A stretch of 38,777 nucleotides of DNA from JBFWIW01 sp050253535 (GTDB taxonomy: Bacteria; Bacillota; Clostridia; Oscillospirales; Oscillospiraceae). The stretch is from positions 1 to 38,777 of the forward strand of contig JBFWIW010000024.1 of assembly GCA_050253535.1 (NCBI GenBank), in the 5' to 3' direction. Each line of letters begins with the position of its first letter. Position 1 is the stretch's first letter. The notes under the pieces were generated by a model that saw only the letters and a program-made list of their open reading frames with translations, had not been told where the DNA came from and did no database searches. The position numbers were made by a program, and so were the translations under genes. Shown piece by piece: positions 15,200 through 21,603 of this stretch.

Positions 15200-16063
15200 T
15201 TATTTTTTCGTTTCCCTGCCCGCAATAATTGTGCAGTACCAGATACCGGCAATGACAGCTATACCGCCTAAAACCGTCGTTAAGCGCGGATACTCACTGA
15301 GCAGCACAACGCCCAGAATAGAGGCAAAAACCGGCTCCAAGAGCTTTATTACGGCTATATATGACGCTTTCTCATACTTGAGGCCCCAACTGAATACGCT
15401 GTGGCCGAGGAGCGTGCATACGATAGCCATGCCGAGGCCTGTCCATAGGTTAACTATCCCGTATCCGAACAACTTTACACCGCACAGGAGCGATATAAAG
15501 AGGAGAGTCAAAGCGCCGGAGGCATAGACGAAAAATGTGTACAGGGCGGTCGACATCGTCCTGCGCGTGAGCCGCCCGATAACCGTATACCCCGCCATAA
15601 AAACAGCCCCGGCAACAGCGAAAATATCGCCCTTCACCGAACTGCCCCCTGCGGCATCGGAGAGCGCTATAACGACGCTGCCAACAAATGCCAGTATCAT
15701 TCCCGGCCATGACTTTGCCGCAACCTTTTCGCGCAATATGATAAACATTCCTGCCGCTACGAAGAACATCTCCGTATCCACAAGCGTGACAGCTGCGGCT
15801 ATGCTTGTATACTCCAGAGCCTCAAAATATGCGCAGAAGTGCAGTCCCAGAAACACTCCGCTGAGCACACATGGCAATATATCCGTCAATTTCTGTTTTC
15901 TGAACTCGCCGCCGCGCCTTAGGAGTACAAAAGGCAGCATTATGAGAGCGGCCAGAGCCATTCGGCAGAGCGCCGTTATGATGGGCGGCGTGGTCGAATA
16001 CCGTACGAAAATGGCGGAAAAAGAGACCCCCACAACGCCGGCAAAAAGGATAAGCTTTCTCAA
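15200..16063 (-). CDS. EamA/DMT-family transporter
   Basis: The 287-residue membrane protein has about ten hydrophobic segments in two five-helix halves, as in the drug/metabolite transporter (EamA) superfamily, with the typical C-terminal segment LLEPVFASILGVVLLSEYP. The start is TTG 16063, six bases after CAGGGGAGG; the longer frame to 16090 includes the Shine-Dalgarno region. EamA proteins export amino acids or metabolites, or move nucleotide-type solutes; the substrate here is unknown. It stands alone, with a terminator at its end. Confidence 0.87.
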   Translation of the reverse strand: MRKLILFAGVVGVSFSAIFVRYSTTPPIITALCRMALAALIMLPFVLLRRGGEFRKQKLTDILPCVLSGVFLGLHFCAYFEALEYTSIAAAVTLVDTEMFFVAAGMFIILREKVAAKSWPGMILAFVGSVVIALSDAAGGSSVKGDIFAVAGAVFMAGYTVIGRLTRRTMSTALYTFFVYASGALTLLFISLLCGVKLFGYGIVNLWTGLGMAIVCTLLGHSVFSWGLKYEKASYIAVIKLLEPVFASILGVVLLSEYPRLTTVLGGIAVIAGIWYCTIIAGRETKK

Positions 16064-16157
16064 TATAGGCCTCCCCTGCGACACGCGCACAAAACGCGCA
16101 CTAATTTGAAATTAAATTTCCCGTATATGAGAGGTAATACTATTCTTCGGTTTAAAA

Positions 16158-16184
16158 GACCCCCCGCTTATATAGCGGGGGGTC
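16158..16184 (-). terminator. Terminator of the aldolase gene
   Basis: GACCCCCCGCT (16158-16168) pairs with AGCGGGGGGTC (16174-16184). On the minus strand it is followed by TTTT and lies about 35 bases after the aldolase stop. Confidence 0.8.
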
Positions 16185-16218
16185 GCCTTATCTATCGAAT
16201 ATGTAAAATATTTTACAA

Positions 16219-17010
16219 TCAGACCTTGCTCTTACTGACCTTCTTGAGAAGATTCAACGTGCTTGTTGCGCCTTCCATAAGGTAGTTTGATTCATCGTTC
16301 AGGAACAAAATGGAAACTCCTCGTTTTGCCCACTCGGTGAGAACTTCCTCGTTTGCACCGCCCATAGAAACGCAGAAAAGCTTGTGAGCAGCTTTGCACT
16401 TCTGTGCTATCTCGTCAAGAACCTTCTTTACTTCTGGGTGACCGGTGTTAGGCAGAAGGCCCATGGAAGCGGAAAGATCACAGGGTCCGACAATGATACC
16501 GTCAAGGCCTTCGACCTGCAGTATCTCGTCAAGGTTATGTACGGCGGTAATACTCTCACACTGTGTCAGACACCAGACTTTTTTGCTGGCCTCTTCGGCA
16601 TATACGGGACCCGGAATCGTGCCGTAACCGGAAGCGCGCCTTGGAGCCCAGCCTCTCACGCCGACAGGCGGATAACGGCAGGCCGCAACAGCCTTTTCTG
16701 CCTCTTCCTTGGTGTTGACCATCGGAAAGATTATTCCGTGAACGCCCATGTCCAAAATGGGCTTTGCAAGTACAGGATCATTCCAGGGGACGCGGTAAAA
16801 ACAAACCAGATCAGAGGTATCCGCACCGATAAGGGCGTTGAGAACGTCCTTCTGGTCAAGGTATCCATGCTCGCCGTCAATCCACACAACGTCGAAGCCT
16901 ACCTTACCATACATCTCGGTAATAGTACCTCCTCCGAGAAAAGTGTGGGTACCGTAAATTAGTTCGTTGTTTTCAAACTTCTTAATAAGTTTATCAACTT
17001 TGTACTCCAT
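16219..17010 (-). CDS. HpcH/HpaI class II aldolase
   Basis: The 263-residue TIM-barrel enzyme has the motifs of metal-dependent pyruvate aldolases: FDVVWIDGEHG with catalytic His, FYRVPW, a GVHGIIFPMVNTKEEAEKAV stretch, the metal-binding Glu in LTQCESITAV and the metal-binding Asp in GPCDLSASMG. The family cleaves 2-keto-3-deoxy sugar acids or 4-hydroxy-2-keto acids to pyruvate plus an aldehyde. Two enolase-superfamily sugar-acid dehydratases in the window would make such keto acids, but neither is in its operon. Sequence does not decide between glucarate, rhamnonate and other substrates. GAGGAG precedes the ATG at 17010. Confidence 0.88.
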   Translation of the reverse strand: MEYKVDKLIKKFENNELIYGTHTFLGGGTITEMYGKVGFDVVWIDGEHGYLDQKDVLNALIGADTSDLVCFYRVPWNDPVLAKPILDMGVHGIIFPMVNTKEEAEKAVAACRYPPVGVRGWAPRRASGYGTIPGPVYAEEASKKVWCLTQCESITAVHNLDEILQVEGLDGIIVGPCDLSASMGLLPNTGHPEVKKVLDEIAQKCKAAHKLFCVSMGGANEEVLTEWAKRGVSILFLNDESNYLMEGATSTLNLLKKVSKSKV

Positions 17011-17201
17011 AGAAACGATCTCCTCACAAAAATTTTAATCAGAGCAGTTGGCACTTTATTACCACATTTTGGCCTATCCAACCACACTAGTCAGTATATC
17101 TTTATAATGGCAGCTTGTCAAATTCATTTTTGTAGATATTAATGATTTTTTGTTAATATTTCTTCCCTATCGTCCGGCCTTATGCGCTTTAAAAAAACCA
17201 C

Positions 17202-17230
17202 TTGACAAGCAGGCCAGCCTCAACTATAAT
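17202..17230 (+). promoter_or_regulatory. Consensus promoter of the tRNA-Met/tRNA-Glu unit
   Basis: TTGACA (17202-17207) and TATAAT (17225-17230) with 17-base spacing match the sigma-A consensus at all positions, 16 bases before tRNA-Met. Confidence 0.85.
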
Positions 17231-17246
17231 AACATCTGCCTGTTAT

Positions 17247-17323
17247 GGCGGCATAGCTCAGTTGGCTAGAGCATGCGGTTCATACCCGCAGTGTCCCCGG
17301 TTCAAATCCAGGTGCCGCTACCA
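17247..17323 (+). tRNA. tRNA-Met (CAT)
   Basis: Acceptor arm GGCGGCA pairs with TGCCGCT, the anticodon stem TGCGG/CCGCA encloses loop TTCATAC, and CCA is encoded (17321-17323). The features fit elongator tRNA-Met and not the initiator type. The T stem CCCGG/CCAGG has one C-A mismatch, unusual but not damaging to the fold. Ile-CAT (lysidine) is a less likely reading. Confidence 0.9.
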
Positions 17324-17327
17324 CTTA

Positions 17328-17358
17328 GCGGGGATGGGATTTCCGTCCCCGCATTTTT
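17328..17358 (+). terminator. Hairpin between tRNA-Met and tRNA-Glu
   Basis: GCGGGGA (17328-17334) pairs with TCCCCGC (17346-17352), followed by ATTTTT. It looks like an intrinsic terminator, yet tRNA-Glu begins two bases later with no promoter of its own, so it probably serves as a processing hairpin or partial terminator. Confidence 0.6.
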
Positions 17359-17359
17359 C

Positions 17360-17434
17360 GGCCCGTTGGTCAAGCGGTTAAGACACCGCCCTTTCACGGC
17401 GGTAACACGAGTTCGAATCTCGTACGGGTCACCA
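17360..17434 (+). tRNA. tRNA-Glu (TTC)
   Basis: Acceptor arm GGCCCGT pairs with ACGGGTC, with one G-T pair. The anticodon loop CTTTCAC carries TTC, the T arm is ACGAG/CTCGT around TTCGAAT, and CCA is encoded at 17432-17434. Confidence 0.93.
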
Positions 17435-17462
17435 CCCCGCAGGACGAAAATGTCCTGCGGGG
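17435..17462 (+). terminator. Hairpin terminator after tRNA-Glu
   Basis: CCCCGCAGGAC (17435-17445) pairs with GTCCTGCGGGG (17452-17462) directly after the CCA end, followed by ACAAAATTTT. Confidence 0.75.
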
Positions 17463-17475
17463 ACAAAATTTTCTC

Positions 17476-17504
17476 TTGTCTCTTATTAAATATTATTATA
17501 TAAT
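17476..17504 (+). promoter_or_regulatory. Promoter of tRNA-Val
   Basis: TTGTCT (17476-17481) and TATAAT (17499-17504) with 17-base spacing lie 14 bases before tRNA-Val. Confidence 0.7.
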
Positions 17505-17518
17505 AGTTTTACAATTAC

Positions 17519-17595
17519 GGAGGCTTAGCTCAGCTGGTTAGAGCGCCTGCTTCACACGCAGGAGGTCGAGGATTCGAGTTCCCCAGTCTCCACCA
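17519..17595 (+). tRNA. tRNA-Val (CAC)
   Basis: Acceptor arm GGAGGCT pairs with AGTCTCC, with one G-T pair. The anticodon stem CCTGC/GCAGG encloses TTCACAC, giving anticodon CAC for GTG codons. CCA is encoded. The T stem GAGGA/TCCCC has an A-C mismatch. Confidence 0.9.
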
Positions 17596-17596
17596 T

Positions 17597-17633
17597 AAAA
17601 ACTCTTGCAATCTTAGTGGTTGCAGGGGTTTTT
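17597..17633 (+). terminator. Terminator after tRNA-Val
   Basis: Arms 17597-17610 and 17620-17633 pair over 14 bases with two G-U pairs, ending in a run of five T. Confidence 0.78.
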
Positions 17634-18037
17634 GCTTTGCATACTTATAAAACGCCGCGTACATAATTGGATAAGTCGTGAGACGTGATGAAATATGCGC
17701 CTGACGAAAAATAAAAGACTGCGCAATAAGCACAAGCGTGGGATTAAACGCCTGCATCAACACGCTGATTGATATGTCGTCCATCCCTTTTTAGGTAGAG
17801 CGCAAGTTCGCATATTGACCATGCACTTAACTTGGTGTATTGCAAGACCACAAAGAACGGGGAGGAAACGGAAGACAAACAGGAAAAGAAACTTGGAGTC
17901 ACCGAGTACGGATATAAAAAAGGAATCGGGCGGCGTGAGTTTTCATCAAACATAAGGGCAATAAAGTCAAAAATTGCTCAGACCCTTTAGATGTGTAAGC
18001 GGGCATATTTTTACAGGAACCGAAGAGAATAAAAACG
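17634..18037. other. AT-richer gap downstream of tRNA-Val, no confident gene
   Basis: No gene with a start and ribosome site is seen. A 63-codon open frame (17799-17990, plus strand, no usual start) encodes a Lys/Glu-rich peptide containing KTTKNGEETEDKQEKK; it may be the remains of a gene and was not recognised. No repeat of the tRNA-Val 3' end was found that would mark an integration site. Confidence 0.4.
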
Positions 18038-18502
18038 GTGATAAATTTGAAAACAAAAAAGGTCTTGTTTCCTGTATTGATAGTCTTAATAATGATAAGC
18101 TTGCATAACGGCTACGCGAAAGCGGCAGACAACACGGCAGCAGACGATCCTGCAAGGCTGAATAATATTATTGTTACACTGTTAATGCCACCAATCAGCG
18201 ATGCTGTAAACAACTTTTATAAACCCTATTTAACCATTGAACCCACCGTGGTACCCTATTATGGTTCAAAAATCATTATGATTCATGGGGGAGAGCGCGT
18301 TAGAGAGGGAATTTACAGTTCGAGCTTTACAGTCACCGTTGAGGTGTTCCCGTATGTAGGGCCACATCTTTCTGTCGGAAAAGATAGAATTACGCTAAGC
18401 GTCCGGCCCAATGGTATAACTACATTAGAAAGCTATCAGCATTTGGAGAGCCATCAGCTTACGCCTAACTACCAGTCACTGATTAAGAACCCTCTGCCAT
18501 AA
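18038..18502 (+). CDS. Secreted DUF3888-like protein
   Basis: The 154-residue protein begins with a signal peptide: basic MINLKTKK, a hydrophobic core VLFPVLIVLIMIS, and a likely cleavage after the AKA of GYAKAAD. The mature part shows IIVTLLMPPISDAVNNFYK and SSFTVTVEVFPYVGPHLSVGKDRITLSV, which follow the pattern of DUF3888, a family of small exported Firmicute proteins without known function. The start is GTG 18038 with a weak GAAGAG site. It is a lone gene in an AT-richer stretch between a tRNA cluster and a sugar-acid operon, so recent gain is possible. The family call is from memory. Confidence 0.6.
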   Translation: MINLKTKKVLFPVLIVLIMISLHNGYAKAADNTAADDPARLNNIIVTLLMPPISDAVNNFYKPYLTIEPTVVPYYGSKIIMIHGGERVREGIYSSSFTVTVEVFPYVGPHLSVGKDRITLSVRPNGITTLESYQHLESHQLTPNYQSLIKNPLP

Positions 18503-18560
18503 AAACTGTTTACCAGGCGGCTTCAATTAGTCCTGACTTGACAGCGTCGTAAATTCACCT

Positions 18561-18621
18561 AACCAACCGCAAAAAACAAAGGCAGTCCATATGGCCGTGC
18601 CTTTGTTTTTTGCGGTTGGTT
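18561..18621. terminator. Long bidirectional terminator
   Basis: Two 24-base arms, 18561-18584 and 18598-18621, are perfect inverted repeats around a 13-base loop. Arms contain A and T runs so that each strand ends in T-rich RNA. It closes the DUF3888-like gene about 60 bases after its stop and separates it from the next operon. Confidence 0.82.
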
Positions 18622-18826
18622 GTTCCAGCGCTGCAAACTTGCATGCGAAGTACGCAAATTTGCAGACTACGTATTAATTGACAGTGTTCGATCCAAATGA
18701 TAAACTTTATAATAATTAAGGAGCCGCCTGCTGCGGATATATCGGGCGACTCCCACACAAAAAATAAAGCTGTCGCAAAAAATGTATGAATATCCAAATT
18801 TGTATAGTGAAGGAAGGCTGTCTTCA
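18622..18826. other. Leader region before the dehydratase gene
   Basis: After the long terminator the stretch holds the promoter pair at 18678-18706 and a G+C-rich imperfect hairpin (GGAG.CGCC near 18719 pairing with GGCG.CTCC near 18752) in the 5' leader. A frame from ATG 18782 is open but lacks a ribosome site. Nothing else seen. Confidence 0.45.
18678..18706 (+). promoter_or_regulatory. Candidate promoter of the dehydratase-MFS operon
   Basis: TTGACA (18678-18683), 17 bases, then TAAACT (18701-18706) with an upstream TG that gives an extended -10. A TATAAT at 18708-18713 is also present, at an unsuitable distance from this -35. Confidence 0.5.
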
Positions 18827-20041
18827 ATGAAGATTACAAGCATCGACGTCATGAAATTGACAAAGACTGAAGCTACCATCAAAGGCGCCGCGTGGAATCC
18901 AATCGTGGTCAAGATCAACACTGACGAGGGTATCTACGGTTACGGTGAAGCCGGACTATGCTACGGCAACGCGAACGACGCGGCTTTCGGCATCTGCAAG
19001 GACTTTGCAAAGCTCATAATCGGCATGGATCCGATGGAAAACGAGGTCATTTGGAACTTTCTGCACCGCATAACATTCTGGGGCATGGGCGGCGGCGGCG
19101 TCATCTTCTCCGGTATGAGCGCCATCGACATAGCCCTCTGGGACATAAAAGGCAAGGCGCTGGGCGTCCCGGTGTACAAGCTTCTCGGCGGCAAGGTGAA
19201 TAAAAAAATAAGAGCCTATGCGAGCCAGCTCCAGTTTGGCTGGGGCAGGGAGTCCTATCCCTGTATAACGCCCGGGGATTACGCCCGTTCCTGTCAGCAA
19301 GCCATTGACGACGGTTTTGACGCCGTCAAGGTCGATCCGATAGGCTACGACCTCGACGGTCATTGGATGAACTGGAACAACTACGGGATCATCGATAACA
19401 AGCGTATGCAGCTCTACTATGACCGCATGGCCGCCATACGCGAAACCGGCGGCCCCGATATGGACATCATTCTCGAGCTGCACTCTCTATGCGACACGAC
19501 CGGTGCCATCCAGCTCTGTCAGGCACTTGAAAAGCTAAAGATATTCTATTGCGAGGAGCCCACGCAGCCCTTAAACCCCGACCTATACAAGGCCATCGCC
19601 GAGAAAACGAGCATTCCGCTCGCCACCGGTGAACGCAGTTATTCCCGCTGGGGCTACCGGCAGTTCTTCGAGGACCGCACTTTGCGTATTATCCAGCCCG
19701 ACCTTCACAACACCGGTGGTATAACAGAGGGCAAAAAGATATGCGACATGGCGCATACCTACGACGTGGGCGTTCAGCTTCACGTCTGCGGAAGCCCGCT
19801 CGCGACGGCGGCTACCCTCCATCTCGAGGCAGCCATGCCGAACTTCGTTATTCACGAGCACAATGCCGTCTCCATCCTGCCTTCAAATGTTGACCTCTGC
19901 ATACATGACTATCAGCCGGTAAACGGCTATTATACAGTGCCGGAGCTCCCCGGTATCGGTCAGGAACTCAGTGACTGGGCGATAAAGAACGCCATAACCG
20001 AGACGATAACAGCGGGCAACGACCCCTATTCAAGGTTCTGA
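18827..20041 (+). CDS. Enolase-superfamily sugar-acid dehydratase (mandelate racemase/DgoD-like)
   Basis: This 404-residue protein has the capping domain (about 1-125, MKITSIDVMKL) and the barrel of the mandelate racemase/muconate lactonizing group. Visible catalytic positions are the Lys in DAVKVDP, the Glu-x-His of ILELHS, the metal Glu residues in YCEEPTQP and TGERSYSRWG, and the His in QLHVCGSP. That order resembles D-galactonate dehydratase, and mannonate or related acids are possible too. It would turn an aldonic acid into a 2-keto-3-deoxy acid. ATG 18827 lies 9 bases after AAGGAAGG. An OFA-type transporter follows 65 bases downstream and probably brings in the substrate. Confidence 0.85.
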   Translation: MKITSIDVMKLTKTEATIKGAAWNPIVVKINTDEGIYGYGEAGLCYGNANDAAFGICKDFAKLIIGMDPMENEVIWNFLHRITFWGMGGGGVIFSGMSAIDIALWDIKGKALGVPVYKLLGGKVNKKIRAYASQLQFGWGRESYPCITPGDYARSCQQAIDDGFDAVKVDPIGYDLDGHWMNWNNYGIIDNKRMQLYYDRMAAIRETGGPDMDIILELHSLCDTTGAIQLCQALEKLKIFYCEEPTQPLNPDLYKAIAEKTSIPLATGERSYSRWGYRQFFEDRTLRIIQPDLHNTGGITEGKKICDMAHTYDVGVQLHVCGSPLATAATLHLEAAMPNFVIHEHNAVSILPSNVDLCIHDYQPVNGYYTVPELPGIGQELSDWAIKNAITETITAGNDPYSRF

Positions 20042-20106
20042 GCTGTCCAATAAAACGGAGTCCGGCGCGCATATTGCGTGCCGGACCCAAAGTCGGGAGT
20101 TTCCAT

Positions 20107-21318
20107 ATGGATAACAGACGTGCATACCTGCAGCTCGCGCTTGGGACATTAAACTCTATGTTTCTGGGCATTGCATATACGTGGTCGCTCTTTGTCCAGC
20201 CGATAGAGAGTTCCATGGGTTGGGTCCGGTCGCAGACATCGCTCATATTCACCCTTATGATGGTGTTTTTCTTCGCAGGCTGCTTCGCGGGGAGCTTATT
20301 GGTCTCCAGATTCCCGCTCAGAAGGATTCTTCTGATCTCCGCCGCTGCCTTTCTGATATGCTTCAACGTGTGCGCCTCCGCGCAGCACCTCCTTTCCTTT
20401 TACATAGCCTACGGCGTTTTGAACGGCTTTACTAACGGGACCGCGTATTTTGCAGTAATGAATACGGCCAACAAGTGGTTCATGAAGAGAATAGGCTTTG
20501 CTTCCGGCATCATGCTGACCGGTTTTGCTTTGGGCAGCTTTATTCTTGGTTCGCCTATCTCCTCCGCTATTACCGTTCTGGGCTGGAGAGCAACTTTCCG
20601 CTGCTATTCGATCCTTTTCTTCGTCCTCATGGCCGTCATGGCGTTTACCGTGCACCTCCCGCCGGATTATATCGCCGGAAGCGGGAAGCGCGGCGGTAAT
20701 TCCCACGGTTTTTTTGAAGATCTCCGCACGGGTTGTTTCAGGAGTTATTTTCTTATGCACCTTTTTGTCATGACAATCGGCGTCACGACTATAGGCAACA
20801 TCGCGGTACTGACCGCGTATACGGGTGCCTCCCCCGCCATGGGCGTCATCGGCACCGGTTCCGTCGCAATAGGAAACGGCGGCTTCAGGACGCTTTTCGG
20901 AAAGCTCTATTATAAGCTTGGCGCTAAAACAACTTTTTTGCTCGTCTGCATCCTGGCTCTCACGGCTACGGTTCTGCTGGTTGTGTCACTGCAATTCAAA
21001 ATGACCGGCCTTCTCATTGTCGCGCTGTTTCTGGCGGGCGCTTCCTACGGGAGCGTTGCCACCTGCGGTTCCGCATTCCCGATGGATTATTTCGGGCCGG
21101 TAAACTACAATAAAAATTTCGGCATCATCCTGACCTCAGGCGTTATGTCATCTATTCTCGGTACATTGGTTGTCGGTCTTGTTCAGACAAAATTCGGGTC
21201 CTATCCTCTCTCGTTTCTGGTTTTGTTTGTCTATGCCGTTGCTGCATGTATTTCCTTCAAATTTATTCCTTCTCCTGACAAATTTAGAATTCAAAGGGAT
21301 AATGTGATTACCGAATAA
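20107..21318 (+). CDS. MFS transporter, OFA (oxalate/formate antiporter-like) family
   Basis: The 403-residue membrane protein has about 12 hydrophobic segments. Its opening RRAYLQLALGTLNSMFLGIAYTWSLFVQPIE and the GW.RSQTSLIFT region are typical of the OFA group of the major facilitator superfamily, which carries small organic anions. The ATG at 20107 follows GGGAG at a 7-base spacing. It sits in one operon with the sugar-acid dehydratase, so import of an aldonate-type acid is the likeliest job. A terminator follows 33 bases after the stop. The ligand is not proven by sequence. Confidence 0.85.
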   Translation: MDNRRAYLQLALGTLNSMFLGIAYTWSLFVQPIESSMGWVRSQTSLIFTLMMVFFFAGCFAGSLLVSRFPLRRILLISAAAFLICFNVCASAQHLLSFYIAYGVLNGFTNGTAYFAVMNTANKWFMKRIGFASGIMLTGFALGSFILGSPISSAITVLGWRATFRCYSILFFVLMAVMAFTVHLPPDYIAGSGKRGGNSHGFFEDLRTGCFRSYFLMHLFVMTIGVTTIGNIAVLTAYTGASPAMGVIGTGSVAIGNGGFRTLFGKLYYKLGAKTTFLLVCILALTATVLLVVSLQFKMTGLLIVALFLAGASYGSVATCGSAFPMDYFGPVNYNKNFGIILTSGVMSSILGTLVVGLVQTKFGSYPLSFLVLFVYAVAACISFKFIPSPDKFRIQRDNVITE

Positions 21319-21351
21319 GTCAGCGCATAAAATCATGATTGCTTTTATTTG

Positions 21352-21396
21352 AAAAATGACGTTTTTGTATCGTTTTATGCAAAAATGTCATTTTTT
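21352..21396 (+). terminator. Terminator of the dehydratase-MFS operon
   Basis: Arms 21352-21367 and 21380-21395 pair over 16 bases with one G-T pair and lead into TTTTTTATTT. Confidence 0.75.
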
Positions 21397-21466
21397 ATTT
21401 GCCATTCCGAGCAGTATAATCGTGATATCGTTAAAAAAATAACTTGTTTCAGAAAGTGTCTTTTTG

Positions 21467-21495
21467 TTGTTTTTTATGCACGGGCGTGTTATACT
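21467..21495 (+). promoter_or_regulatory. Candidate promoter of the hyp/hydrogenase cluster
   Basis: TTGTTT (21467-21472) and TATACT (21490-21495) are 17 bases apart, about 100 bases before hypF. No other promoter this strong was seen between here and 35168, so the 13.5-kb cluster may be one transcript. Confidence 0.6.
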
Positions 21496-21603
21496 AATTC
21501 AGTTAAAGTATGGTTTTCAGCCAAAATATGCAGACTTTGACAGATAATAGAAGCTGCCAATTATGCAAGATTACTTTCAAAATTCGGCAGTCGGTGATAT
21601 AGT

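Noticed and set aside
14876..15271. 131-residue open frame after fucU
   Set aside because: It starts inside fucU in another frame, spans two hairpins and a terminator, and has a random, Arg/Cys/Phe-rich composition.
17530..17784. 84-residue minus-strand frame at tRNA-Val
   Set aside because: Its C-terminal part is the reverse complement of tRNA-Val, a common false coding signal.
17519..18781. Genomic island integrated at tRNA-Val
   Set aside because: No direct repeat of the tRNA 3' end was found downstream in the window and no integrase gene is next to the tRNA, so integration is not supported as a feature.
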